Assembly (NCBI GenBank): GCA_017590115.1
Contig: JAGGNK010007448.1
Location: 8,162,815-8,226,814, forward strand
Direction: 5' to 3'
Length of the DNA: 64,000 nt
DNA from: Montifringilla adamsi
Taxonomy: Eukaryota; Chordata; Aves; Passeriformes; Passeridae
Positions within the stretch are counted from its first letter, which is position 1; the number at the start of each line of letters is the position of its first letter. The notes beneath the pieces are model-generated. The model saw nothing but the letters and a program-made list of their open reading frames with translations, had not been told where the DNA came from and ran no database searches. Shown one piece after another: positions 12,258-25,599 of the stretch. The position numbers and the translations under genes are program-made.

Positions 12258-13650
12258 GTGCTCCACGGCCCCACGTCCTGCTCAGCTCCCAGCTGCAGAG
12301 GAGGAAACTCCACAGGGACTCCTCACATGTGGGATCAGCCCCCAACAGGACAGGAGTGAGGCCAGCCCTTATCAAACCTGCTGGGAATCAAATAAAGCTC
12401 CTGGCAAAGCTCTTTGTGATTGCAGCTCTGTCTGACAACCTGAGCCAGCCTAGCAATGAACTCCTCTCTGCTGAGCTGCACCAGTGCAGGCACCTCCAGT
12501 TTATAGTGACAGGAGGCATTTGCTGCTTGGCTCAGCTCTCAGAGGGTGAACATCAGGGAAAAACCAGCCTGAATTCCTGATTAACCCCTTGAAAGCCACA
12601 GGCAGTGCTGCCTGGAAAGGGTGGCAGAGGTTTCCAGCGAGTTCCAGCTGTGCGTGTGCACAAGGATGGGTGGGCAGCAGTTCCCCTCCTCATCTTGCAC
12701 CTCCCTCTCTCCCAGTGTTCAGAGGGGGAAAGGAAGATGCTAAAATGGGATATGTCCATCAGAAAGCTGCTCCGCAATGGGACAGGTGCTCCCACAGCTG
12801 CAGATAAAATCATGTCAGGAGCAGAGAGCTGAGGGAAGCGCTGACCACGGAGCAGCTGACTCCTCAGGGTTTATTTAGGTCACTTTTGGAGGCAGTGTAG
12901 TGAATGATTTGCTGCTTCCAAATCCCTCCCAGAGCTGCCAGATCCAGGCTGATAAAGAGCAGTCAAGCTCTGTGGATAAAGTCTCCATTCATAAATCAGT
13001 AAAGGATCCTCCTCCTCCTCCTCACAGGGTCCAACAGGCTGTGCCAGCCCATGAGGGGTTTGCTGTGACTCCTGTCCTCTTTAACATGTGCACAGCCCTG
13101 TTTTCCCATCTATTTTCCTGGGATTCCCAGCATCCTGGGCCTAAACATGAAATGCAGCAGGTGCTGCTCTCAGCGTTGTTGCCTCTCATCCCCCAAGGGG
13201 TGAAATTATCTGTGATATTTAACATCCATTCAGCAGGCAAGGTTTAATGCAGACTTAAAGCACAAGACCTGGGATTTTCTTGTTGTGTTTTGGGTTTGGT
13301 TTTGGATTTCCCTCTCCTTTACATTTGTACAACTTCCCTGGCTTCAGCTCAGGCTTCATTAGGAGCAGACTCTTCCCCAGCACGGGTGAGGATGGATGGC
13401 TCAGGGTTTGCAGGATTCCTCGTTCCCTCCATGCCAGAGCCGAGCCAGGAAACCTGATCCTGCATCATCATTTTGGATTTGTGCCTTGTAAATCTTCCCT
13501 CCCCGGGTGGGTGAACATCCCCCTGTGCTGCTGGGGGTTCCATTTAAATCAGGAGGGTGATGTGCCCAGAGCCTCTCACCTCTAATTCTCACTTTTAAAA
13601 AGTGGTTTTGCTGACGGAATGCGCCCCTCATTCATCCCAAACCTCCCTTT

Positions 13651-13912
13651 CATGGAATCACAGAATGGCTGGGGTTGGAAAGGATTTAAAACTCATCCAG
13701 CCCCACCCCTGCCATGGCAGGGACACCTTCCACTATCCCAGGCTGCTCCAAGCTCCATCCAGCCTGGCCTTGGGCACTGCCAGGGATCCAGGGGCAGCCA
13801 CAGCTGCTCTGGGCACCCTGTGCCACCCTCCCAGGGAAGGATTCCTCCCCAGTATCCCACCTAACCCTGCCCTCTGGCACTTCAAACCCTTTAATGCTTC
13901 CTGCCCAGTCCT
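13651..13912 (-). mobile_element. CR1 LINE 3' fragment (best preserved)
   Basis: Starts with the typical antisense 3' end CATGGAATCACAGAATGGCT and continues with GGTTGGAAAGGATTTAAAAC, CACCTTCCACTATCCCAGGC, CCATCCAGCCTGGCCTTGGG and the AACCCTGCCCTCTGGCA block. This phrase set is characteristic of bird genomes. Confidence 0.92.
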
Positions 13913-15448
13913 ACAGCTCCAGCCCAGACCATTCCAGTTGATATTTTAATGGGAAATTCTATCCTGGGCTCCAGAGCCCTTTCCCAGCTGGCTCTGATTC
14001 ATTCAGACCTCATCAATTTCTGACCAAATATTTCCTGACCATCAGCCAGGTTTCAATTTAGAAGTAGATAAAACACTGTCAGTGATTAGGAGGAAATCTC
14101 AGAAATGTTTTTTTCATCCCAAAGTGCCTCAATCCAAAGGGTGCCTGCCCAGGGCTCCCAATCCTCTTTATCTCCTCCAAGGAGAAGAGCATCCACAAAT
14201 CTTTTCTTTTTTCCCCCTCGAACCCAGCACCAGCTGCTGAGGGTAAAACCACAACAGTCTGTGAGAGCAGACAATGAGAAAAAAGGGAAATCTGAGCAAC
14301 TTTCTCCCAGCATCAGCACTTTGAGAGTCGTGGGGGAGACGTGCAAATGAGATTGATTCGTTTTTTTCAGCAGACTTGGATGATTTAATTTAATTTATTC
14401 TCCAGCCTCGCTGGAGCTGTGCTGATGGGCACCAGCTTCCCTCTGCTCGTGGGGAGGGAATTTTCAGCATTTTTGCCATCCACAGCATTCCTGGGGCTGC
14501 AGCCCTCCCTCAGCTGCAGCATTCCTGCTTTCCTGGGATCCAGGGAAACGGGAGGGCAGGACTTTTCTTCTATATCAAAACTTGCTTTCATTTCTATTCC
14601 TTCTTCAGATTCTACATTCAAAAATCTTCCTGCTAAGCATCCACACCTGTGAGACTGTGGTCAAACTTTCATCCTTCCCAACAGGGCCCTGACTCCATGC
14701 TTCCCTGGCTCCCCAGGCTCCTTTCCCCCCCATTTTTGGTGTGTGGGAAGCTGGCTGTGAGGTTACCACGATCCCAGGGACTCGTTGACAGCATCTCTGG
14801 GCTCGTGGGGGTTTTGTGCTTTTGGAAAGAACAGTTTTTTCCCCTTGTGCAAATCCCAGTCTTGACTCATCCTGAAAGACTTCCTCCTGTTTTTTCCATC
14901 TGCTGCTGCTCAGGTAGTTGGAATTGGCCGTGCTGCTTCCCTTTTCCTCCCCCATTCCTGGTGCTGTGCTTCTCCTCGGGAATGCTCGGAATCAGGCACA
15001 GGGAAATCTTGTAATTGTGGGGGAAAAAAATCCAATTTCACAAATTCTTCTTGGGTTCCTTTCCCTTTCCTTCTTTGCTTTGTTTCTGAGCCGTTAGCTG
15101 TGGCACTGCTCATGTTTTTTCCACTCTAAAGGCCAACATGAAAAGCTTTTTTTCCCTTGAAGTGAAACGTGTGATTTCCAGGTAACAGCCCAGCCTTGAA
15201 GCTGCGGGTTTAAGAAAAACACTGAATACCTCATAAATCACAATAAAAACCCTGCCAGGGATCAAAGAAGCTTGGGCAGATTATTTAACCTTGAAGCAAG
15301 GGAAGTTCAGGAAAATTCCAGGTGGGAATGGTTGGCTAGAGATGGGACTGATTCCATGGGCCCAGGGTATGGAATAAAATTCCCTTGCCTGCTATATTTT
15401 AAGGTTGTGATGGGTTTTTTGTGTATATGAGATGAGGGGTAACACCAG

Positions 15449-15660
15449 ACTTACTACTACTAACAATAATAACAATAGTAATAATAATAGTAGTAATAAT
15501 AGTAATAATAGTAATAGTCATAATAATAATAGTAATAATAATAATGGTAATAGTAATTATAATAATAACAATAATATTATTATTTATTGGAGATATTATT
15601 GCAAAATTATTATTGTTGTTGTTATTTTATTATTATTATTTTGTTTTTAGTTTATTTTTA
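15449..15660 (+). repeat. AAT/AGT/AAC trinucleotide repeat with AT-rich tail
   Basis: A mixture of TAA, TAG and CAA trinucleotides over about 130 bp that changes into TTATTATTG sequence. The two halves are partly complementary and could fold back. Confidence 0.88.
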
Positions 15661-16359
15661 TTTTTAAAAATAAAACTGGCAGTTCCCCAAAGCAAAATGG
15701 AGTCCAGACCTCTGGTTGAAAAATTCAGGAGTGCCCAAGGCTGAGTTTTGGGGTGTCACAACCCTACTGCCTGCTCTCCATCCTAAAGAAACCTGTGAGG
15801 AGCTGCTGAGGGCAGGTGCTGGTCCTGTCTCCATCAGCAGCAAATTCCCAGGAGCTGCTTCTTCCCAAATTCCCCATCAGATCCTGGGCCTGGCTGCCTC
15901 TCCCACCTGATGAGCAAAGCCAGCAGGAGCTCAGCAAAGTGGGAAAACTCCTCCTGGCAAAGCCTGATGTCTCTGGGTCACCTTTTGCACATGTTCAGCC
16001 TCATACCTGTCGGGTTTTTGCTGCAAAAACCCAAGAAAATGCAAAAGAGGGGCCAGTCCCCAAGGCCTGGCTTGATTTAAAACCCATGGCTGCAAGCATC
16101 CAAACTCTGGCTGGGGCTGGTTTTAATTAAAATGACAAAATAGGGCAGGCTTGGGGATGAATTACTGAAGGAAAATGCTATATTTCCCTCCAGCCTGTTT
16201 AATTAAAAAAAGCAATGCATCAGGCCTGAAGGGCCTTGCCCTCTGTGCCAAGGCAGGAAGGGCAGGGCTGGCACAGTGTCACCCTGTGTCACTGAAGCCA
16301 CTCTGCCAGCTCCAGAACCCCTGCAGTGCCTCCACTTGGCTGCAGTTCCTCCCCTCGAT

Positions 16360-16437
16360 GCCCTTTTCTTTGGATAAATTCACACTTTCCCCCAGGCTGC
16401 CCTTTTCTTTGGATAAATTCACACCTTCCCCCAGGCT
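16360..16437 (+). repeat. 39-bp tandem duplication
   Basis: Two near-identical 39-bp copies containing CCCTTTTCTTTGGATAAATT, at 16360 and 16399. Confidence 0.88.
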
Positions 16438-16591
16438 CAGCCATCTGAGTGCTGCAGAAGGAGGAGGAGAAGCAGGGAGTGATTCCTCTGCTCCTGCTCT
16501 GGGTGGCACCAGCCGGGCTGCCAGCGTTGGTGGCAGTGGCCCCGCTGTCCTTATCGCTCACCTGGCTGTGGTATCTAAGATCTGAAGGTTG

Positions 16592-17325
16592 TAATTTTGG
16601 AAGGGAGGTGCTGGGGGGTCTCCTGAATCTGGATTTCAAGGAGATGAGGGCTGCTGGCTGTTCTTCCTGCACTGGACCAGCTCTTAGCAAGCAACAGGAG
16701 CATTGAAAAGCTTTTCTTTTTCCTCCTGTTTGATTTATTTGCCTCGTGCATCACCTCCAAGCTGGCAGGAGCAGCTTGGTGCATTTCCAGCCCCAAACTC
16801 CCTGGGGTTTCCTGGATGATTTTCTATTTCCCTCCTTGGTGGCAGAGTCCTATGGCTTCTTCCCAAGGCGGTTTTCTGGAGCAGAACAGGTTTTATGGAT
16901 AAATAATTCTTGACCTGCAGCTTGAGACGTGCATTCAGGTGAACCCCAGTTCAGCTTATAATTTTGGAAGGGAGGTGCTGGGAGTCTCCTGGACCTGGAT
17001 TTGAAGGAGATGAGGGTTGCTGGCTTTTCTTCCTGCACTGGACCAGCAGAAAACAGCTCTTAGCAAGCAACAGGAGCATTGAAAAACAGTTTTTTTCCCT
17101 CCTGCTTGATTTATTTGCCTCGTGCATCACCTCCAAGCTGGCAGGAGCAGCTTGGTGCATTTCCAACCCCAAACTCATTGGGGTTTCCTGGGTGTTTTTT
17201 TATTTCCCTGCTTGGTAGCAGAGTCCTATGGCTTCTTCCCAAGGCGGTTTTCTGGAGCAGAACAGGTTTTATGGATAAATAATTCTTGACCTGCATCTCG
17301 AGATGTGCATTCAGCTGAACCCCAG
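16592..17325 (+). repeat. Tandem duplication of 367 bp, 2 copies
   Basis: Copies at 16592-16958 and 16959-17325, both starting TAATTTTGGAAGGGAGGTGCTG and sharing markers such as CAAGCAACAGGAGCATTGAAAA and AGCAGAACAGGTTTTATGG. They differ by scattered substitutions and a 9-bp insertion (CAGAAAACA region) in copy 2. No gene is recognised in either. Confidence 0.93.
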
Positions 17326-18139
17326 CGCACCAACTCGAGCTCTCCATAGACACCAAAAACCCCATTTTCACACCTGCCTTTCCTCTGAACTTCCAGCATC
17401 ACCTCATTAAAGGCAGCACCTCCCCTCCCTGCTCTCCTGGCAGCCAGAGCCCTGCTCGTGGACGTTCCCTCAGCCCTGACACTTTTCTGCTCTTTCTCCA
17501 CCACTCATTCCCACCCAGGCTGGCAGCCCAGCAGCTCTCTGGGGTGGAGGCAGAGGGTTGGCAGGGCTCCATCAGATGGCACAGAGCGTCTCGTGGCTCC
17601 TGCACCACGCTGGGGATGAACTCATCCTCTGAGTCAGGCCAGGCGTGGCTGGCAGGGCTGCCAGCGCTCTGCAACCATGGTTACAGGCGTGGAGGTGCTG
17701 GGATATTTGGGGCAGGCTGTAATTTTGGCATCTTCAAGAGACGAAGGGGGATCTGACAGGAAAGGCTCTTCCTCGGGGTGTTTGGGAGAGGGAAGGTGTT
17801 GGGGTTTATGGTGACAAAAATCTGTGAAGGGCGCCTTTGTGCCCAGTGTAATTTGCTTTTTTTTATTTATTTATCGCCCTTAAACAAGGAAGAAATGCCC
17901 AAGAGAGGGTTTTTCCTGCTGGCCATGGGCTGTGGTGGGGAATGACATCCAAATGACCCACTTGGAGCCTTGCTGGGCACGGTGCAGTCACATTAAACCC
18001 ATCCCTGGGTGCCACAAACCCCACTTGGCACAGAGGGTGAAGGAAGCTGCTCCTGGAGGTGCCTGGAGCTGGGAATTCCGTGCCACCAGTTGATTCAGAG
18101 ATGCTGAGCCAGGTCGATAAAGAAGCCAGGCTCCAAAAA

Positions 18140-18450
18140 TGGAATTAAATAATTATTCTCACTTTCTTTCCCTCCAGGAAGATCCTATTAGAGCAAAGAG
18201 CCTGGATTACTGGCTGGCTGACATTTTCCTCTGAGCCTGTCTCTAGATTGGATTTAGCTCTTTTATCTCCTAATCCCCAGAGCTTTTTAATGTAGAAAGT
18301 AATGGCATCCAAAGGCAAATTTAATTTTGACAAGTAATCTGACTTCCTTTCCTTTTCTGGAGCCGGCTTTTAATCCTGTTTGCTGTCTGAAGCTGCATTA
18401 TATGGATGTATTTCAAATCCTCACCGCTCTGAGATCTTTCAAAGAGGGAG
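18140..18450. promoter_or_regulatory. Candidate conserved noncoding element
   Basis: About 300 bp of complex AT-rich DNA with AAATAATTATTCTC, CTCCTAATCCCCAG (a bicoid/OTX-type TAATCC), TTTTTAATG and GCATTATATGGATG. No repeat or ORF of interest. Judged by composition. Confidence 0.28.
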
Positions 18451-20869
18451 AAAAATCAAGGGAACTGCAAGCCTGAGAGTAAGGAGCAGTTTCTTATCAA
18501 ACATTTCAAACATTTCATTGCTGCTGCTTTTATTAACCCCTGCACTACTCCTCAGCTTGGCTCTGTGCTTCCTGCCTTGGCTCCATTCTAAGGGCTGGAA
18601 TTACTCAAGGAATGGGAATTCCAGGTTTTTTTCCAGCTCTGCTGTTTGTGTTGGCATTTTGGGGGTGGACCATGAGTGCAGAGGGCTGTGACCCCTCAGG
18701 GGACATCCCTCTGCCACCCACACGCCCCAGGATGCTGCACTGGGCATCAACCAATGCCAAAACATCCCTAAACCAAATTCCCAGGCAAAGGAGGGGTAAT
18801 GGAGTTTCAAAGCCACTGAAGTCAGCAGAGAAAACAGAGTTTTATGCTGTTATTCCATTTCTCAGGTGCCAGCAGAGCAGCAATCAATTGAATTGATCAT
18901 TGGCTGTTTCCAACATTCTGACACCTCACCCTGTGCTGTTGCCCAGATTCACTCCACCCCGTGTTTATCTGAAAATCTCAGCTGTAAATAGGATCTCATC
19001 CTCTTGAAAAAAAACCTCTTTTATTGCCTGGGCCTGTTGTCCCAAACAGCAGAATGTCCCTGTCCCTCTGCAGGCCTCAGCTGATTCCAGACACCAAAAC
19101 CCAAAGGTGCAGCTCGAAAATGAAACCTTTGTCTGCCTCATTCCAGCCTGGTTTAAACAAAAACACCTCAGCAAAAGCAGGGCTTGGGTGTCAATGCAGG
19201 GATTTGCCTCAAAACGAGGAGGAGAACTTGGGAGCCTGGCAGGGATGGGGAGGGATTGGTTTCCTGCAGCGAGGTCAGAGGGAGCTCAGGGGAGCAAAGG
19301 GGGTTTGCTGTGGGGTTTGTGGTGACAGAGGGATTGGGGAAGTCAAATCACACCCCAGCACGTTCCATCAGGCTGCAGAGCAGAGAAAAGTGTACAACAG
19401 CTTCAGTTAGCAAGGGCTGGAGCAACAAAACCCCTGCTTCTGCAGGTCCTGAGGGATTTTTCCCCCCTCTTTCCTAAGTCACCAATCCATCTTGCTGAGG
19501 GAAATGGATGGTGATGGAAAGGATCAGCAGAGCTCCAGGGATGCAGGAGCAGTTGGCTGGCTCAGGAGCAAGGGAAGGACATTTGAGCAGGATTTTCGTT
19601 TTCACCTGAGCTCTGTGAATTAAACAGAGCTTTCCCAACCCCTTTTTTCCTATGGAAAAGCCCACCTTGGCCATGCCCCTCCTGCATCCCCACCTCAAAA
19701 GTGGGGACATAAAGTGAGGGGCTTCTGGTGTGGAGTTGATTGGAAGAGGATGGGAATGAGAAGAATTTAAGAATGAGAAGCTGCTGCCCTGGTGCAGCTG
19801 TAACCACCCCAAACTCACTGGCCAGGCCAACATCTCCATCATGGCCCAGTAATTTGGGGTCTGTCACTGCTCTGTCACTCTCTGGTCACCCCAAAAAGAA
19901 GGGAAAAGCAGGAGCTGCACCCACAGAGATGCGCTGCCCTGGAGTAGGGAATACACTGGGAATCACAGCCAGCTGAGCCAAAATGGGAATCAAGGCCCTA
20001 AATCCCCCAGGCACCCTCATTTCTCAGCTCCCACCTCGGCTGCTCCAGGACCAGCTCTGTGACCACAAAAAGGGAATCCATTTGGATGCCTGGCAGCATC
20101 TGCCTGGTGCACAGGGCTCTGCACACTGGGGTTGGTGACAATGATGAGCCCTGGAAACGCTGTCTGGTCAGGAGATAAGGAGCAGCTGAGCCCAAACACC
20201 ATGTAAGCCTCATTTCCTTCACAAGGCAGATCGCTCGGGCGTGAAATATTGTCACGCTTTCCCCCCCGGATGAGTGATTCCAGCCAGTGGAAACAAACCC
20301 AGCTCCTCCATAAATGATCTAAACAATCTGCTGCTGGCAGTGAGGAGGGGAGGGAGAACACTGTCCCATGTTGCTGGGTGAGGTTTGTGGGTTTTTTTCT
20401 TGTTTTGGAGCCGTGTCCCTCGGAGCTCAGGTGACTCTGTGGTGGGTGTGACGTTTCCATCCGGCTCACGTGTGGAGCCTGGGGATGATTCACCTCAATT
20501 CCAAGTCCCTTTTGTCACAATCAGCCCAGCCCCCAGCTTTTAGAACTGTTTTTCCAAAGCTTTTCCAAGTGTTCTTTAGCACAGAACCAAACTCTCTCCC
20601 TGTGAGGTGTGCTCATCCCTGAGGGTCCCTTCTGTGAGTGTTGGGAGGGACAGAGCTGAGGAGCACCCCATAAATGCAAAAAAAATCAGTGCTTTTCCTT
20701 TTGGTTACAGCATTTAAAACCTGAAACAGTCCAAGCCAGATTTAGAAATAACCCATTCGTTTCTCTGTAATAGATGAGGGTCAGTATAATCTGTTTATTT
20801 TTGATCTCACTTGCTTTATCAAAACACAAAACTCCCAAAACCCCTCTGCCCGTGGTATCCCAAGGGAAA

Positions 20870-21055
20870 CTGCAGGGAGGGACATCGTGAGGGTGTTCCC
20901 CTTCCCTGGGAGGGTGGGGAGGCCCAGGGAATCTGTGGCTGTTCCTGGATCTCTGGAAGTGTCCAAGGCCAGGTTGGATGGGGCTTGGAGCCACCTGGGC
21001 CAGTGGGAGGAGTCTTTGAGGTCCCATCCAAGCCAAACCATCCCATGACTGCATT
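20870..21055 (+). mobile_element. CR1 LINE 3' fragment
   Basis: Sense phrases: CCCTGGGAGGGTGGGGAGGC, GTGTCCAAGGCCAGGTTGGA, TGGGGCTTGGAGCCACCTGG and GTGGGAGGAGTCTTTGAGGT, ending near CCAAACCATCCCATGACTGC. Confidence 0.88.
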
Positions 21056-22139
21056 AATTCAGGAAAGATGGCTGAGGAAAATGAGAACTGGGGTGACAAT
21101 TGTGCCTTACACCTCCTGGTTTGTGTTTTCAGGAATGGGGCATGAAGCTGGGTCGGGATTTGGAGCCATGTGCAGGAAACAGATTTCAGCTGGACAGGGC
21201 AGTGCCAAGCTTCTGCAGAGGCCAAGCAGGGAGAACCAAGGCTCCTGGGTGAAATGAAATAGAAATCTTTCACAGGAGCAGGAATGAAAACCAGAGAATA
21301 ACCCCCCAAATCATTCCTGCTCCAGGAAATCAGTGATCCAGGACATCAGTGCCTGTGGATTAGCAGCAGGGGCTTGTCCTAGGGCAGGACAGGAGATTCC
21401 TGGGCAGGGCCTGCATCCTGCTCTGGTTGGGATAGCTGACACTTCCCCAGCTGTTAAATAACCCCTGGAGAAGACCAGATCCAGCCAGCCCCAGTGCCTG
21501 CAGGGGAAAGAAGCTCATCCAGGGATGAAATGGCAAAGGCAGGAATTCTTCAGAGCAGGGCTGTGAAAAGGAGAGACCGTTGCCTCTCGGGACAGATGGA
21601 GAGGAAAGGGAGACAGCAGGAAAAACCCACAATTCCAGCCAAGCCATATGTCCAGTTATCCAGCCTCCTTCCCTTTGATATTAACACAATAACAGCACGT
21701 TCTGAGGAGCTGAGAAACCCCTCCCAGGGCTGGGATTTCATCCTGGGCAGCCTGAAGGGTGAGTGACACCCCAAAAAATGTCCCTGTGCGTTTGGGAGCC
21801 AGTGACAGAGAGCAGAGCCTGTCCCCACCATCCCAGCCCTGCAGGGAGCACTCGCAGCAACCTGGCTCTCTCCACTTTCCTCTGGCCTCTTTTACTTTTT
21901 ATTTAATAACTAAAAATGTTCCTGTGAGTGCCTGCAAAGGCAGCCTGAGTCCAGGCTTTACAAATTTCCACGGGAATCTCTCGGGAGCAGCGAGAGCCTC
22001 TGAAGAAGCAATATTTGGATGGGAAACTTATGTCCTCCAAGCTGGCGAGTGCCAGCACTGACACACATTTCCTTGTAGCTGCAAAGCTCTCTGGAGAAAG
22101 GGTGGAAAGTCCCTCCTGCCTTCTCCTCCTTCTCCCCCC

Positions 22140-22395
22140 GCTGTTATTTAACAACTGGCTGTGATTTACACGGTTCATTAATGCAGTGCTAACGCTGCCA
22201 CAGCCATTCCCAAACAAGCCAGGAGGTTCAGATTTGACCTGGGCCCTCTGCTCGCTGCTGATGCCCCAGAGGATTTGAAAAACAGTGATTTGAAGTGATT
22301 GCATTGGATAAGGACATTACTCAGTGCAAATACAACTGGATGCGAGCATTTAATTTTTAAAAAAACACAGCTTTTGCAGTGCCTCTGAGGCAGTG
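22140..22395. promoter_or_regulatory. Candidate conserved noncoding element with CTCF-like motif
   Basis: Repeat-free stretch with TTATTTAACAACTGG (E-box/MYB-like), TTCATTAATGCAG and ATTTAATTTTTA. At 22241-22254 a minus-strand CTCF-like core matches about 12 of 14 positions. No alignment made. Confidence 0.27.
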
Positions 22396-25300
22396 GAAAC
22401 AACAGTTTAGCTCCCTTCGTGGCCTTAGCTCTCCATCCTCCCTGAGGACAGGGAAGGGAACCAGGCCCAGCGTCAGACTGGAGAGGTTTTGGCAGGTGGC
22501 TTGGCTGGGATTGCTCTGAAATGACCTTCAGGGCTTCTCAGGTCCCACTCTGGGGACTGTCACCCCGGGCGGGGTGGCAGCAGAGCTTTGGGGTGGGCCC
22601 GGCCTGCTCCCCCTCCCCAGGCAGTGCAGAGAAGCTGTGATGCTCCCACGAAGATTTCCACCAGCAAGAAATCAGGCCGCGGGATAAACCATAAAGGGAA
22701 TTATTTGTCCTCCTCAGGCTGGATTTTTACTGCTCCATTTGGGTTATTGGGGAGCGAGGGGAAGAGGAACAGGAGAGGGTTTAAAGCGATGATTGCACAA
22801 TAAACAGCAGCAGCTCCCAGTAAAACACCCACTAAGGTTGGCTTTGATGAGGGATATAACCTTCCCCTTCCTGCCTCAACTCCATCCCTGCCCCTTTCCA
22901 GGCAGGGAAGGAAAATCCAGGGAGCTGGAGCGCCAAATCCACAGATCCTGGGCCAGCAGGTGGGGAGGGAGGGATGCCCAGAGAGAGCTGAGATTCCCAG
23001 AGCTCCCTCCCTGCCCAGCAGGCTCAGGGATGGGGATGGAGTGAGAGAAATCCTGTACAAACAGCAGGAGCCAGGATTGCTGAACACACAAGGGAATGGT
23101 GAGAACATTCCCAAATCCAGGATTCCACACAAGTGCACCTTGGGTGGCTCTGAGGGAACATTTCCCTCTGCAAAGTTTATTAAAGAGGCTCCCAAAAGCA
23201 CCAGGAGAGGGACAGATCCTTTGGGACACAAACACCTCTGGTTCCACCTATTGAGGAGTTTTCTTTGCCTTTTTCACCCCAAAAGAGAACTGGACCCCAA
23301 CAATTTGAACCTCCCAAAAGCTAGGACAGGTTTCTTTGCATCCTCCCACATTAATCCTTCTTACACCCCCTAAATCCTGTAGTGATCCACACAGCTCTTC
23401 CCATCTGGGCATCTGCCAATTATTTCCACACAAACCCCATCATTCCAGTTTGTCCTTCTGGCTCCCCAGGCTGCAGGAACCATCTCTGGCTGCTTTGGCA
23501 GGCAGGAGTTTCCTGGGGAAGCGAGGACAAGCAGCAGCCTCGCCTCTGTGCCAGCTCCACCCCCAGGAGCCCTGGCACCATCCAAACTGGAGAGGGATTT
23601 TGAGGTTATTTCCTTAAAAAAAAAAAAAATCAAAAAAACCCACTTGGGATTGGATTGAAAGGCCCAAGTGAAGGCTCCAGTCTTTGAGCACCCAAAGGTG
23701 AACACCAAGGGATTTTCAGTGCAGGCTTGGGATGGCAAAAATCTTCTCTGAGCCGGTGTCTCCGGGAGGAAACGAGATGGGAAGAGTGGAGCAGCTGTCC
23801 CTGGCAACCCCTGGAGCTGTCAGCAGTCCTGGAGGATGCTAAAGGAGGAGAAAGGCAGATCCTGGTGGGTCTCCACAGGGAGCAAGCTTGGGATTATCCC
23901 CAGCAGCTTTTGGCTGGCTCTGAAAGGCAGCACTGAACCCCTCGCAAAGGGCTGCAGACACTGGAACACTTCTCAAACACCCCCATGGACCTATTAATTG
24001 CAATATTGGATCTTCCTCCTTTTCCAGCAGGTTCCCAGCAGCGGGCACTCAGCCAGCTTGGCTGTGGGTTTGTTTATTTTCCAGCTAATGGAGCAGCAGG
24101 AGCAGTTCCAGAGCGGGAAACTGGGAATCTCAGGGAAGTGCTGTCCAGTTCCCACAGATAATTTGTGACAGGCACCTGGTAGACATTCGTTAGTGCTGTA
24201 ATTAATCCAGCTCTGTGGCACGGGAGCAGCAGATAATGGAAAACCTCCTCAGCAGGAAAGCCCTAAAAAGCACATTTTCCCCACGGATTATCCCTGGCAG
24301 CTGGCTGGATGGGAAAGATGGAGAGAGGGTAAAACAAAACACACAAAAATTCCGCGGCAAAGTGAGGGCTGGAGGTGGCATCACCGTCTGGTGTCCCTGA
24401 GTTCAGAGTGTGACAGTCCAAATGGAGCCACCAGCATTTGTCACCAGCCCCATCAAGCTGTGAGCAGCTCTGGAGCCTTGCTCCCTGCTCATCCCTGGCT
24501 GGTGGCACACAGGCTCTGGCACACAGGCTCCAGATAAAGCAGGAGCTGCCAAAATCCCACCACTCACACCTGCAGCCCCAGCCCTGCCACGTGCTCAGGG
24601 AGGGAAAACAACCAAAATATGGAGGGGGGAAAAAAAGAAAGGGAGCAGGAGTAAGCCAAGAGTGAACCAAAATGGATTTTAAAATCCACAGATTTTGCCT
24701 TTTCCTGTAGTTTGGATGGGATTTCAGCAGGTGCCACCTTTGTGGGGTCTGCAGGGCAGCCCTTGCCTTGCACCAACTCCTCCCTTTCATCTCCTCGCCT
24801 CCCTCTTATTTTTAAATATGCAAATACATCAGAGGAGCCTTTCAAATTGCTGACTGCAAATAGATCTGAAGGGCTTTTGAGCTTCTGAGAGGCTCCTGCC
24901 TCACCCTAACCAAATAAACACCACAAACTCGTGGATGTTGTGCAGTCACCGTGGATCTGTGCCAGTCCAGCCCTGGCTCCCAGCAGCTCCTTTGTCCTCC
25001 CAGCATCACCTGCCCAGTTTGTGGGGAATTTTCTGGGGTGCAGAGGAGGCAGGTTCCCCTTTTTATCCCTGTGCAGGATGGGATCAGCCAGGTTTTGAGG
25101 AGGAAAGCGTTGGGGTGATGAGCAGAGGGAACGCAAGGCTTTAACTCGACAATGCCGAGCGTGAGTCATAATTCTCCCCAAAAAAATGGAGCAAATAACA
25201 ACTCCACGCCAGCTGGGAAGCACAGGGGTTCTGAAGATCTCTGATTGGCTCTGATTGAAGCATTCAACAGCACCAGGGCTGATGGAAAATCCTGAATGAA

Positions 25301-25599
25301 GGCGCTGAGGCCCGGATTTGGCTGAGCACACCAAGCTGAGCCTTACGGGCACCCAGCACCGTAGTGGGACAAATCCACAGCAGCAGAACTGACTGGAGGA
25401 AACCCCAAAGCCAAGTGATTCTTGTTATTCCTGATACTTCATTTTTCTCTGCATTTACCAGCTCGGCCAGCTTTTGTTCATTTATCCCAGTGCTGTTTCT
25501 CACTCTGCTTTAGATGCTGGAAAATCGAGGCTCACGGGGAATTTGTGCCTTGGGAGTCCCAGCCCCGTGCTCAGCCTTGCTCACCCCTCCTCTCCCTGC

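Noticed and set aside
15449..15660. Asparagine-rich open frame
   Set aside because: It is the translation of an AAT/AAC/AGT microsatellite.
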